Below the pieces are notes generated by a model that did no database searches, had not been told where the DNA came from, and saw only the letters and a list, made by a program, of their open reading frames with translations. Positions 32,805 to 43,589 of a DNA stretch of 64,000 nt are shown here, piece after piece. This DNA is from Rhineura floridana. Lineage: Eukaryota > Chordata > Lepidosauria > Squamata > Rhineuridae. The stretch is taken from the NCBI RefSeq assembly GCF_030035675.1, contig NC_084482.1, positions 186,841,873 through 186,905,872 on the forward strand, written 5' to 3'. How positions within the stretch are numbered: the first letter of the stretch is position 1; each line of letters starts with the position of its first letter. A program made the translations under genes and the position numbers.

Positions 32805-34255
32805 ATAGCGGAAAATTCAGAAGTGCAGGATCCCTTTATGATAGTCACAGATTCTTAGGCAAATCTTCTAACAGGCAAAAAAATCTTGCGGTTTAAGAAT
32901 GTACCTATAGCCAACAGACATTTCTGTCTTTAAAAGCAGGGAAATTGGGGCGCTATAGTGAATGCACCAGGGGAGCAGGAGACTTAACCTCCTCTCTGAG
33001 ATATTGTACTGCCCTACAAATTGGTAAAAATGCAAACACAATTTGGTAACATGTGCAGAGGGTGGAGGGAAGGGGAAGGAGAGGGAAGGGGGGATTGGAA
33101 GGGGATGGGGAGGGGAAGGGAGGGGTGAAGGAAGGGGGAGGAAGGGGCAAGAGGGAGGGGATAGGAGGGAGGATGAGGGGAGGGCAGGTTTGATCATTTG
33201 CATGCTTTTTGAGTTCAGTGGGATTTACTACTGTGCAATCATGCTTAGGATAGGTGAAACTGACCTGGAGGAGGGGCAGTAAGGGGAGGAAGGAAGGGGA
33301 GGAGATTAGATAGATGGGCACTGGGCAGAGGGAAAGTCCCTTTCCTTTCCAAAAGGAAAACACTGAACGGTATCATTCTTTTTCAGGGTTTTCCCTACCT
33401 TTTTATTCTACAGCAGGCACATCTAGCCTCCCACCCAAATTTAATATAAAGCTGTCCCTGGCCACATCCACACCAGGCCTTTATTTCACTTTAGACAGTC
33501 ATGGCTTCTCCCAAAGAATCCTGGGAAGTATAATTAGTGAAGGGTGCTGAGAGTTGCTAGGAGATGCCCTGTTCCCCTCACACAGCTTCAGAGTGGCTGA
33601 CTGTTAAACAACTCTGGCCACTGGAGCTCTGTCAGGAGAATAGGAGCCTCCTCTCTGCACCCTTCACAAACTACACTTCCCAGGATTCTCTGGGGAAAGC
33701 CACAACTGTCTAAAGTGAAATAAAGGTCTGGTATATGTGTGGCCCCAATTAGGCCAGCCCAGCAGCTGTGAATCTGGCAGAACACTGACAGTTGTTTCTT
33801 ACTGAGCATGTCTGGCTTTATCATTGAGTTCAATGCTAAATTTCTTAAATTAATTAAAACTCAGCCAGGCATTTTTAAAAACTTTTAAACTGCAGAAGAT
33901 GAAGGTCAGAGTATGGGGCACGGTCAGTATTAGGATTACAGGTACTCTGTGAACATGGCTGATTTTTAATGAATTTCAACAGATTATGAGAACTCTGACA
34001 GAAAAAAAGTCCAAAAGGGGTCTGGTTATTTTCTCTCTTTCTGCACTTTGAACTCTTGATTCTCTGTGACTGTTTTGTGTATCGCCATGAAAATTTAGAG
34101 AGTTGTTAAGCACGAGTTTCTGAGTTCAGGACTGTAAGTTTTGTAAGGTTTTGTTTTGAAGTGAGCTTATGGGAAACATCAGAATGGCATGGGGGTATTT
34201 CCAATTTAACATTGCGGCATGTCAGCCAATCTTGTGGCTGTATAATACAACCTTC
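32805..34255 (-). repeat. Composite dispersed repeat, copy A
   Basis: The parts from left to right are AGAAGTGCAGGATCCCTTTA, a segment shared with 29981-30235, a purine-rich tract (33050-33185), TTCAGTGGGATTTACTACTG, TTTCCTTTCCAAAAGGAAAA, a palindromic MITE (33464-33744) and a segment ending near CAATCTTGTGGCTGTATAAT. All of these reappear in opposite order and orientation at 43590-45230. No protein is supported. Confidence 0.8.
33464..33744. mobile_element. Palindromic MITE within composite repeat A
   Basis: CACTTTAGACAGTCATGGCT and its inverted partner ACAACTGTCTAAAGTGAAAT mark the arms. It is the same family as 15152-15458 and occupies the same relative position as 44085-44370. Confidence 0.78.
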
Positions 34256-34680
34256 TAAATAATAGAATAATCTGGCCAGGCTTGAATACTACTTTCCACT
34301 TCGCTATTACTGTCATCATTTGACTGTCTTTTCTCACTGTCAAAAAATATTGTTTGAATTACTGAATTCAGTGTCTTCGTATTTATTTCCTGCTGCTACC
34401 AAACTGCTTGATGATGTAGACGGGATGCTATAATCAGGATTCACTGTTTCTTCTTCTACAATTAATGAATTCTCACTCTCCACAACTTGTCTTGGCTTTT
34501 TGAAGCAGGACTTATTTGCCATTGACACTTATTCGGACTCTTCTGTGTCGCCAACACACTCCTGTTTCATGCTGATTGGCGCATAGGAGACTGGAGACTT
34601 AGGGACCCTACTGGGACCTGCCCCCCCAAAAGGTAAGGGGTCTAAGACCCTCCCAGAACCTTGAATGATTACACCCCAGA
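34256..34680 (-). mobile_element. DNA transposon remnant with a short transposase-like frame
   Basis: The minus-strand frame 34528-34340 (62 codons) starts MANKSCFKKPRQVVESENSL and is Ser-rich, reminiscent of an N-terminal transposase tail. No domain can be assigned. GGAGACTTAGGGACCCTACT at 34590 resembles 4400-4420, linking it to the family at 3180-4440. Confidence 0.4.
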
Positions 34681-34786
34681 TTATGATTTACTATCTAAAA
34701 TGTTTATCAGAATCTCTAGTCCAGCTAAAAGCATGCAAATGAAGAGTAGAAAAAGGCCCAGTTTTTAATTGCTCATACCTATAATG

Positions 34787-35180
34787 ACAGCTGGTATAGC
34801 ACAGTGGGGAGGAAAGCCTGGCTGGGAGTCCAGAGTCTGTGAGTTCAAATCCCCGCTCGTGTGTACTGGGTGTAAAGGGCCAGCTAAAGATCACCCCCAC
34901 AGTGAATGGCTCAGGGGTTACGTGCCCTGCCACCTGTGCAGCCGTGGACAAACTGCATAGTCCCAAGGAGCCCAGTTGCCCCTCAGCTGGCAGTTGCGGA
35001 CAAGGAAGGGGCTGGCTTGTGTAGCTGTGGCAAGCCGAGCAGGCCCTAGCCAGCTGGGGAGGACTAGCCTCAGAGGGAGGCAATGGTAAACCCCCTCTGA
35101 ACACCACTTACCATGAAAACCCTATTCATAGGGTAGCCATAAGTCGGGATCGACTTGAAGGCAGTCCATTTCCATTTCAT
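34787..35180 (+). mobile_element. Longer SINE variant: different tRNA-like head, BovB-type tail
   Basis: The head GGTATAGCACAGTGGGGAGG and B box GAGTTCAAATCCC are unlike the common SINE in this window. About 190 bp of unshared body follows, then AATGGTAAACCCCCTCTGAA and CATAAGTCGGGATCGACTTG as in the common SINE. Short frames inside it are not genes. Confidence 0.75.
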
Positions 35181-35227
35181 TGTCATTAATATGTTAAGGT
35201 GTGTGTATGTGGGTGTGTGTGGGTTGA

Positions 35228-35405
35228 ACCTAGGAAGCTGCCTTGTACTGAATCAGACCATTGGTCCAACTGGCTCGGTATTGTCTACACTGACTGGCAG
35301 GGGTTCTCCAGGGCTTCGGACAGAGAACTCTCCCAGCCCTACATGGAGATGCTGGATATTGAACCTGGGGCCTTCTGTATGCAGCGAGCTATGGCTCTTC
35401 CCCAA
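35228..35405 (-). mobile_element. tRNA-derived SINE, second family
   Basis: The tail AGGAAGCTGCCTTGTACTGA and GACCATTGGTCCAACTGGCT is followed by GATATTGAACCTGGGGCCTT, the degraded reverse B box. Relatives lie at 39685-39855 (plus) and a scrap at 45797-45860. Confidence 0.75.
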
Positions 35406-35477
35406 ATTAATACAAGGATAATTGTGTTAAAGTGTACATAAAGCAATCTTAGTTGAAATATAAATGGATGTGGCTGT

Positions 35478-35593
35478 CAGAGCTTGGAAAAGTTACTTTT
35501 TTGAACTACAGCTCCCATCAGCCTAATCCAGTGGCCATGTTGCCTAGGGCTGATGGGAGTTGTAGTTCAAAAAAGTAACTTTTCCAAGCTCTG
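35478..35593. mobile_element. hAT palindromic MITE
   Basis: CAGAGCTTGGAAAAGTTAC to GTAACTTTTCCAAGCTCTG with near-complete self-complementarity. The flanking 8-mers do not match well, so the duplication has decayed or been lost. Confidence 0.85.
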
Positions 35594-35966
35594 CTAGGTA
35601 TATATTCAAAGAGAAATAAACCCATCTCTGCCTTTCCCTGTTCCTGCGCCAAACTGCAAGTACAAAAGAGGGAGCAGAGTGGCTTTGAGTAATTAATCCG
35701 TGTTAAGTGAACTTGAGTATGAAGCCATCAGTTTGTGAGGTGAGTGGGGACAAGGAATCATCAGCCAAACCTATTACAGGCCTTTTTAAAAAAAATCTAG
35801 TTTTGACAGAAGCCATCAATTTACGTGTTCCAACGAGACGGGAGTTATTTATGCTAGGGGACTTTGCTCTGGAAATCCTTTTTTATACCTGGCCTTAGGT
35901 CTGAAAAGAGTATAAAAATGACGGCAGCCTTTGAGCATGTGTTGTGCACTCTTCCTGCGCCACTGA

Positions 35967-35980
35967 GTAACCATGGTAAC
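35967..35980 (+). promoter_or_regulatory. RFX X-box-like site
   Basis: GTAACCATGGTAAC fits the form GTNRCC, two bases, RGYAAC, bound by RFX factors in promoters of ciliary genes. It sits at the left edge of the CpG-rich block. The downstream gene encodes a CFAP20-domain protein, which makes the match meaningful. Binding itself is inference. Confidence 0.6.
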
Positions 35981-36199
35981 CGAAACACAAGGCACAGGGC
36001 GAGCGCGCCGGCCGCTGGCACGTCTCTTGAGGGAAAATTAAACCACCCCTACAAAGCCTTTCTCACCATTCCTTCCTCCATGACTGGGAGAATGGCAGGA
36101 AGAGAGGCACACCCTCGGGGAAAGACTTGGCCCCGGGCATCTCTCAACCCTTGGCGGCAGAGCGCGCATGTAGTGCCCGAGGCGGGAGAAGAACGCAGT

Positions 36200-36442
36200 C
36201 GGTCCCTCCTATCGTCACCTCAGGGCTCCTCCTGCGCCCGCCGCCATTTTGAGCCGTTGCGGAGCGCCAGAGGCGCCTGGCAGAGCGCAAACCACCCCAC
36301 CTTCGTCGTCCTGTCTCTTCCCTCCCTTAATATCTGCTGATGCTGGTGCTAGGCCCCCTTGCGCCACTAATTCGCCTCCTCATCGGAGGAAAGCTAGCGC
36401 AGGTTCCGCAGGCATACTTGCTCTTCTTCCCTCATCTCTCAG
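36200..36442 (+). other. CFAP20DC: CFAP20DC untranslated exon 1 (start approximate)
   Basis: The right edge is a strong donor, CTCTCAG followed by GTAAGCG. The left edge (transcription start) is not visible; it is placed near the YY1-like motif that often lies just downstream of TATA-less starts. No conserved reading frame is present, which fits a 5' untranslated exon. Joining to the exon at 52553 is inferred from gene order and strand. Confidence 0.55.
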
Positions 36443-37139
36443 GTAAGCGTCCCTGCGGCAACCTCACAGCCATCCAATGTAACCCGTAAACACACTTACC
36501 TGGGAACAAATTCCACTGAATTCAGTGGGGCTTATTTCCCCGTAGACATGCATAGAATGATTCTCTCTCTCTCTCTGAGAGTTTGAAGTTTGAGGGTTTG
36601 TTAGAATAAAGGAGGGGAAAATGCCACTCCTTTGGTCTTCATGAGTTGAAATTAATTTCATTTCCATATTACTTGTTTTGGCTGCACATATATTCAAAAG
36701 ATCGCAGGGGCTGCCACCTGTTTCCCCTGCAGACACTCTGTGTAGGCCTTTGACAGTTGCAATTAAGCTAGAAATGAACAGTTGCAGCTCCCAGCCCACC
36801 CCTGGACATGCAGTGATGGGAGCAACTTTATTCTAGTGCTGTATTTCTGCCTGCCATGCAACAGTTTTCAACGATGGCAACTCTTAAGATTATGTAAAAT
36901 GGATTCCAGTGCAATCTTACGGATGTTTGCTCATAAGCAATCCCCAGTATGTATCAGAGGGCTCATTCCCAGATAAATGTGTGTGCAAATGATTGCACTT
37001 GAACCCGATGTTACTCTTTAAGAAGGCAACAGGCAAAGCCAATAACGTGCAATAAGTAATCCCCCCTGCCCACCCATCCCTTTCAATATATGCTTGTATC
37101 GGAAATAGGGTTTTTGCCTGAGGGCATTTTACTGAATTT

Positions 37140-37450
37140 GTTGTTTATTTTTATGCCACTGTTTAGGGCCAGCCTTCACAAGGCAGCATACAAAAATATT
37201 GGAACAAATAACACCAAAACCAGTATCGGATAGAGCGATGTATAGGGAGCAAGCAATGCAATCAATTCAAAACAACAACGTGGAATAAAGTAGTAGTTAG
37301 CATTCACTTAAAGGCTGCAAGAGAGGGCACCAAGCATAGTCCTGGGGTGGTGGCGCTGAGAATTCCACATGTGTGGAGCCAGTGAGCCACCACTGAAAAG
37401 ACTTTGTAGGATGGATGAAGGAGCTTATTTACTTTTCACTGATCGACACG
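37140..37450 (-). mobile_element. Old L2 3' end
   Basis: GCCACTGTTTAGGGCCAGCC and GTGAGCCACCACTGAAAAGA parallel the antisense L2 3' part at 3194-3596. Divergence is high. Confidence 0.55.
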
Positions 37451-37779
37451 GCCTACAAGAGTATGACCGTACAGATGTGGTCTAGGACATATCTAAGTTA
37501 ATCTGTTGCTTTAAAAATGTGATTGTGGGCATCATTGCTAACTTTCATGTTCTTTTACTACCACATGATGTAACCTCTGTGTAGTTGCATTTTGGGGCAT
37601 AAGTCACATAGAGAGGAAAAAAGCAAGAAATGCCTATGTCAACAAGACCTAAGATATTTGTGTTGTGAAACATCTTTCTTGTGTGGCAGGCACATGTAGG
37701 CTGCTCAAGATCCCATTGGGGCCTCTGTTAAATTGTAAGAACCCTAACTGTTAGAAGGATTGTAGCCTTGTTCTTGTTA

Positions 37780-37981
37780 CAGTAGGGCCCCACTTTATGG
37801 CGCTTCGCTAATGCGGTGGTCTCAATTAGACTAAAGCCCCACTCATACGGCACTTGTTCTGCTTTTACAGAGGTTTTCGGGCGTCGCGCACCATTCTATT
37901 CAATGAGTTCCGCTTTTCAGCAGTTTTCGCTTTTCGGTGGGGGTCCAGAACGTAACCCGCTGTATCAGTGGGACCCTACTG
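37780..37981. mobile_element. Mariner-type MITE, second copy
   Basis: CAGTAGGGCCCCACTTTATG and GTGGGACCCTACTG are the inverted ends, each flanked by TA (37778-37779 and 37982-37983). It matches 28250-28467 through most of its length. Confidence 0.85.
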
Positions 37982-38586
37982 TACAGTGCTTGTTTATTTG
38001 GAATGAAGTCTCATTGACTTCCAAGTAAGTATGTATGGGACTACAACCATGTAGCCTGATCTTATGCATGTTTATTTGGAATTGAGTCCCAGTTGCATTC
38101 AGCAGGGCTTACTCCCAAGCAGGGTTCCAAACAGGTCAGAAAGAAAACCCAAGCCCTAGTGCTACCTGCTCTTATACTTTTTAACAGCCATTGTTCTACA
38201 AAAATCAGCAGACAATATTTTCATTCCATTGAGATAAGCATCACCACTTGCTAATATCTTTTGAAGGAATAGGAGGACTAAAGGTAACTTAACCCTGTGT
38301 AAGCTTGCAGAAGATTACAGCCTTACAGCCCAATCCAATGTATGTTTCCCTGGGAGTAAGTGTACACAGAATCGTACCTGTAACCTTTTGATGACTTCCT
38401 TGGATTTAGGTGTGCTGGCATAGGATCTAGCTACTATCTAGAAGCCACAACTTTGTTGCAGTCTCAGAGTAAGTGGCTTCTGACTTGCTGGCCTCATCAA
38501 AAATTGATTTACCTGAAAGTAAATCCTACTGATTTCAGTAAATTTTCTTCCAAGTTAAGTATACTTAAGATGCCCAATTTAGTTAT

Positions 38587-38650
38587 TGATGGGCTCCTGT
38601 TGGGAGGAAGGGAGGGATATAAATCAAATAATAAATAAATAAATAAATAT
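38587..38650 (+). mobile_element. L2-type 3' end scrap
   Basis: GATGGGCTCCTGTTGGGAGG, GGGATATAAATCAAATAATA and an AAATAAATAAAT tail. Confidence 0.6.
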
Positions 38651-39114
38651 TACTCGGTATGACTGCAGATATGAAGCCTCCCCCCCCTCCCATTGTGAGC
38701 TGGTGTCTTCATGCAGCTACATCACTATAAAAAGCAACAGGGCTAGAATATTAAAATGTCACTCCTGTGCACTGCATATTCTTTTGTTCTGCATTGTGGC
38801 CTGGTGACGTGCTGTAAAGTTGTCATCCTCATCTCTACTTTACTATCTCTGTGGCGTAAAAATGTCATTGCATTGTTGAATATAAACATATAGCTTGGGC
38901 AGGGTTGGTAGAGTATACAAATTAAAAATGGAATTGAAATATACAGTGTATATAGTCCAGGATCAACAAATTCTGGCTAGCCAATTCACCACCACCACCA
39001 TCATTATTACTGTGAAGTCCAATCCTGCTATGATTTTGTAACAATATTATGTTATTTTATATTATGGTCTCTCTGATGTATGACCTACACCAGAAACTGG
39101 ATATGTGAGTTTGG

Positions 39115-40112
39115 ACATACCTGTTTGTTCTTCTAGACCTTTCAGCAGCTTTTGATACCACCATGGTATCCTTCTGAACTACCTTGCTGGAATTTTCCTG
39201 CTGTTGCTGGAGAACTGGTTCTAGAATATGGTACTGGGGAACTAGCCCTAACCCTGTGGGGTACCACAGAATTCCATCTTGTCACCCATGCTGTTTAGCA
39301 TTTACATAAAAATTGCTGGGGTAGGTTGTCGAGGTGTTTGGACTATGGTGTCATCAAATATATGAGTAGTACCCACCTCTCCCAGATGCTAGGGAGGCAG
39401 TTGAAACTCCAAATTAGTGTTTGGAGGCTATGATGGGCCAGAAATCTGAGACTTAATCTAAAGTCAGAGGTTCTTTTGTCAGTAGGAAAGCCAACTCACA
39501 AATGAGCCTGTTCTGGATGGGGTAGCATTCCCTCTGAAATATCAGGTTGCTGAGTGCTTCTGAACTAGACCCTGTTCCTGAAGGGGCAAGCTGTGGCTAA
39601 GGCTGCATTTGCATAGCTTTTCCATGGGAGTTTTGCTGTGTGTGCCTTTATCATCAAGGGAAGGGGAATAGCTCTTCTCAGTGTTAGATCATATGCTTTG
39701 CATGGAAAATATTCCTGGTTTACTCCCTAGCATCTCAGGGTAGGGAAGACCCTTGCCTGAAATGCTAGAGAATGATTGCCAGTCAGTGTAGGCAGTCCTG
39801 AGTTAAATGGACCAATGGTCTGATTTGGGATGAGGCAACTTCTTATATTCCATTTAAGGTGTGCTTGTTGAGTACAGAGGCCAGGACCTTTTTGATGATG
39901 TACCTAAGCTCTGCAACTCCATGTCAGGAGACTTTTTCTCTTCCCACCCAGCCTTCAGAAAAATAATTGGAGCTATCTCATCCCCAAAGTTTATTTTTGA
40001 TGCTGTTTTTGTTGTTTTGATTTGATTTGATTGATACTGTTTTATTTTGTTCTTTAGCCACTTAAGGGGGGCATATGATGAAAAGCGAGATATAAATATT
40101 TATATAAATAAA
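39115..40112 (+). mobile_element. Old L2 LINE with a nested SINE
   Basis: CTAGACCTTTCAGCAGCTTT encodes LDLSAAFDT and a GVPQGS-like block is recognisable near 39260 (CTGTGGGGTACCACAGAATT). The end near 40055 (CCACTTAAGGGGGGCATATG) is an L2-type tail. Many stops and indels mark it as ancient. A SINE relic lies at about 39685-39855. Confidence 0.65.
39685..39855 (+). mobile_element. tRNA-derived SINE, second family, degraded
   Basis: GATCATATGCTTTGCATGG, CTCAGGGTAGGGAAGACCC and ATGGACCAATGGTCTGATTT follow the order of the element at 35228-35405 in the opposite orientation. Confidence 0.65.
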
Positions 40113-40214
40113 TGCTTAGCTGCTGCCTTAGCAAGCCTTAAGGCCAATTCAGACTTTCAGATTAATGACTCCTTCTGTTGAATCATAATAAAATAACATC
40201 CACAGCATAGACAC

Positions 40215-40430
40215 CATCTGGATTGTATCCAGTGCTGCCACTTGCACCACAGGACTTCCCCTTCCTCTTTGCAACCCCATGTGTACCTTCAACATCTGCT
40301 CCAGAGGATTGGGGACCCCCTGAGCAGATTTTGAGGGCATGTGGAGGGACTGCAGGATATAGGAATGGAAGGGGAAGTCCCATTGTGTCAATATGTCTGC
40401 TTGCACAGTGTTGGATACAACCCTCTGATT
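40215..40430. mobile_element. Palindromic MITE candidate
   Basis: GGATTGTATCCAGTGCTGCC and ACAGTGTTGGATACAACC, and GGACTTCCCCTTCCTCTTTG and GGAAGGGGAAGTCCCATTGT, are opposed arms. The open frames on both strands here arise from this hairpin. Confidence 0.6.
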
Positions 40431-40503
40431 ATATTGAGCTGTGTGTAATTTGTGTGCTTAATTTTGTTTAAAGCATCACAACAGCAGCAGAGTAACAGCA
40501 GAT

Positions 40504-40954
40504 GTTGAAATGCGAGTGTGCCAGCGTGTGTGTGCGTTTACCTAAGACAGCAAGCTTTTACCATGCTTCAGCATCACTGAGACTTGAAACTTAGTAAAAT
40601 AAGAAAAGCTACTTTATTTATAGAAATACATAGTAGATAGAAAAGCATACCAAGTTCTAACTAACTAACTAAGTTGGAGGCATAATGCCCAGGTGTAGGA
40701 ATTAGCCCCATGCTTGGAGAGAGCAGAGACAAAGGGATGTCTCCTCTCTCCCGGATAGTCGGAGAAGGAAAGGAAGTGAAAAAGGCGGAAGGAGGAGGGG
40801 CAGGTAAGTTTCCCTAAAGATGTAACAGTCTAGTGTCAGTCAGAGCATTGCAGGTAAAGGTAAACAAGCTTATCCATCTGGAGGACCCTAGTATCTCCCT
40901 TCTGGAGCTTAAACAAAAGAACAAAACAGGAGTTGCTCTTTCCCCACTTCCAAC
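40504..40954 (-). mobile_element. LTR copy of the family at 495-1006
   Basis: Most of the LTR is aligned with 529-1006, including GAAAAGCTACTTTATTTATA (reverse polyadenylation region) and the end CCCCACTTCCAACA. The outer part at the left is missing. It is a fossil solo or partial LTR in intron 1. Confidence 0.65.
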
Positions 40955-41810
40955 AGATTAAACCCATTATTAGATCATAAAGTTCATTTCGGCACCATGG
41001 AGTTCATAATTGTCTGTCATCACAATCCAAAATAAGCATGATTATAGTTAATATCAACTGTGTAGGTAACATTCAATTTGGATGTTTTGTCTGTCCTCTG
41101 CACTGTGGCTTGAGGTACTTGTGCTGTGTCTTTAACCAGGCAACATATGCACACACATTTGCTGTGGTATGCAGATTAGTTTGTTAAATAATGTGCATAT
41201 TATTTAAAAACATACTATATTTTATAAAACACAATGTTATGAGAGACTTAAGAAGAATTAGACATTAGAAGAGACAGGAGTCAACAATTGGGCATTGTCC
41301 ATTCAGTGTTGTATGAGGCTTTGCTCAGATCATGGGACTGTAATATTACTATAAATATGTGAATAATACTTTTTCCAAAGTATAAATCACAGAGAATTCT
41401 GATTCATTTTGTCTTTTATATATAGGCTTGCTTGTAACATTTTTGAGTATTTGATGTAAGTTACTAGAGAAGACTAGAGATGATTTTATTTTCTCCATGA
41501 GGATTGGTAGCTACTGCAGAAATGCGATAATTTGTGCATTAGGATAATACTAAATGGGAATACTTACACTGTAACACCGTGGGGGCATTTATAAAGCTCT
41601 AAATGTCATTACATAGTATACATATTTCCCAATTTATTTCCATGGTGTAGGTGAAAATACTATATACTCAGAAAAATAATTCTTCTGTATTTTATTTTAT
41701 TAGTGTTAAGGTTGTCATCTGATTAAAGAATTCTAGTCAGTATATCATCTGCCTTTAACTATACAATCAATCAAATTTAAGCAAATGTGCATATTACCAA
41801 AACCTTAATG

Positions 41811-41902
41811 TAGATTTCTTCCTTCCTTCTTTCCTTCCTTCCTTCCTTCCTTCCTTCCTTCCTTCCTTCCTTCCTTGCTAAATGAATGAATACATACATA
41901 CA
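41811..41902. repeat. Microsatellite (TTCC)n, then (ATAC)-like
   Basis: About 65 bp of TTCC repeats, followed by a short AATG and CATA repeat stretch. Confidence 0.95.
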
Positions 41903-41904
41903 TA

Positions 41905-42045
41905 CAGTGCCTTGTAAAAGTAATCAGACCCCTGTCCAGTGCTCTCATATTACTGAATTACAAATGGTACATTGTAATTTCATTCTGTATGATATTTTAT
42001 TTTGAAACACTGAAACTCAAAATCAATTATTGTAATGTTTGTAAG
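41905..42045. mobile_element. Tc1/mariner-like terminus fragment
   Basis: CAGTGCCTTGTAAAAGTAAT then CAGACCCC, preceded by TA, resembles the terminal repeats of a widespread Tc1-like family. The opposite end was not found. Confidence 0.5.
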
Positions 42046-43589
42046 AAACATAAAAAACTGTCCCTGTAGGGACAGGAAAGTAAAAGCTGGCTTTCACAAA
42101 TACCCCTACTGGGAAGTAGCCTCTTTCCATTGACTTCCATTGCAAATATTTTCTTAGACCGACCTTTTTCTTGGTGTAACTTTTGCCTGGATTGGGACTT
42201 GCAGTAGTGCTACGAACACATATGCGATGTGGCCTAAGTCTCCCCCCGCGGTCCCTCCTCGGACACCACTCCAGAACTCCCCTTTTTGAGGCCATAGGCC
42301 GGCTTCTATCAACTCCCTTTCCACTGAGCTGGGCTTCCTCAATGGACCCCTGGCTGAGCCAGGATAAGGGGCTTCTGCTGTCATATCCAACTCCTCTCAG
42401 CTTGGCGCAAATAGCAGTTAGATTGTGTCCTTACTACTTAAATAAAACTTACAATTGTTAGAAGAAAAGGCCATCTAATATTGACATGGTTTGCACATAA
42501 TGGTAAGCCAAACAAACTATGGCTTATCAGGAATGAACAAATGTGAAGTTGCATGCTCAAATCATTCTAACTCCTCCTTTTTTTGCTGTGCTGGGAACAA
42601 ACAAACGAGCACTGGTGTGGTGTTATGTGTGAACCAGTGCTTATGGTTTATTTCTGTATAAACAAATTACAGGAAAAAGCCAAGAACAAATTAGGGTTGT
42701 GGGCGTGGTTAACTGTGGCTCACTACTGTACAAAGCAGGCCACTGTCTTATTAATTCCCTATTACATCAGAGAACCACCATATTCTTAACACTTAAACAA
42801 ATTTCTTTAATTGATCTGGCAGACCTGCAAGTCAATGTTGGTTATCAGTGCAGTACTGTGCATGTTTACATAGAAGTAAGTTCCATAGTGTCCAATAGGG
42901 CTTACTCACAAGTAACTGTTCTTAGAATATCAACCTTAATTACTTTCAGACTAATAAAATGGGTAATATTTCTTGAAAAGTATTTTTTTTTATTAAAAGG
43001 GCCTGTTATTCAGAAAGAACACAGGGATTCTCTTTGATGAAGCCTTTGCCACCTTGAATTTTAATGCCTCCATTCTTTAGCATATTTTTCAAATAAATTG
43101 GCATCTTATGACATCTTTATAGGATTCTGTAAAGTAGCCGTTCTCTCATTTTTCAGCCAAGGATCAAAATTCTTGTTATTTTACTGCGCTAAAAGCATAT
43201 ACTTTTAGTATAGCGCATCAGCCCAACTGGAGATACAGAACCTGCAGTGCTACAGTTAATGACAAATTAACAGAACAGAGTGTTTAAACCTATGTCCCAC
43301 TGAAAGATATTTTTTTATTTTCTGAAAGTTAGACCCCCAGCAATTATTCATAGTCTAACTGATCTGTATGTTAATTTTTTGATTACCAGCTCCATAACTC
43401 AGTCATAGAATATCCCAGGGGATCTTTTAGTACTTTTATCACAGACTTTGGTTTTATCCTTTCTGCAGGTTTGGCTCCCCCCCCCACTATTTACTGTTAG
43501 TGCTTGTTTTCCCAGACTTTTATGCAGATAGGAATACAAACTGCATAACAGATAGTTCTCTATTTCTCCCTTATCTTTCTCAAATTATA

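Larger units (their letters stand above)
35950..36460 (+). promoter_or_regulatory. CFAP20DC: CpG-rich promoter of CFAP20DC
   Basis: CpG density rises sharply here (for example GGCGAGCGCGCCGGCCGC near 35997) against a CpG-poor background. The block holds an X-box-like site (35967-35980), a YY1-like GCCGCCATTTTG (36240-36251) and a splice donor at 36442/36443. No TATA box is evident, which fits a broadly used or ciliary promoter. It lies about 16 kb upstream of the start-codon exon. Activity toward the left (bidirectional use) cannot be excluded. Confidence 0.75.

Noticed and set aside
34839-35107. Cys-rich open frames as a small secreted protein
   Set aside because: They fall inside a SINE with recognisable head and tail.
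1-36000. Expected neighbour gene (FHIT lies next to CFAP20DC in human)
   Set aside because: No exon of it, or of any other host gene, could be recognised left of the CpG block; only repeats and unassigned sequence were seen.
40149-40471. Mirror open frames on both strands
   Set aside because: Explained by the hairpin symmetry of a palindromic MITE candidate.
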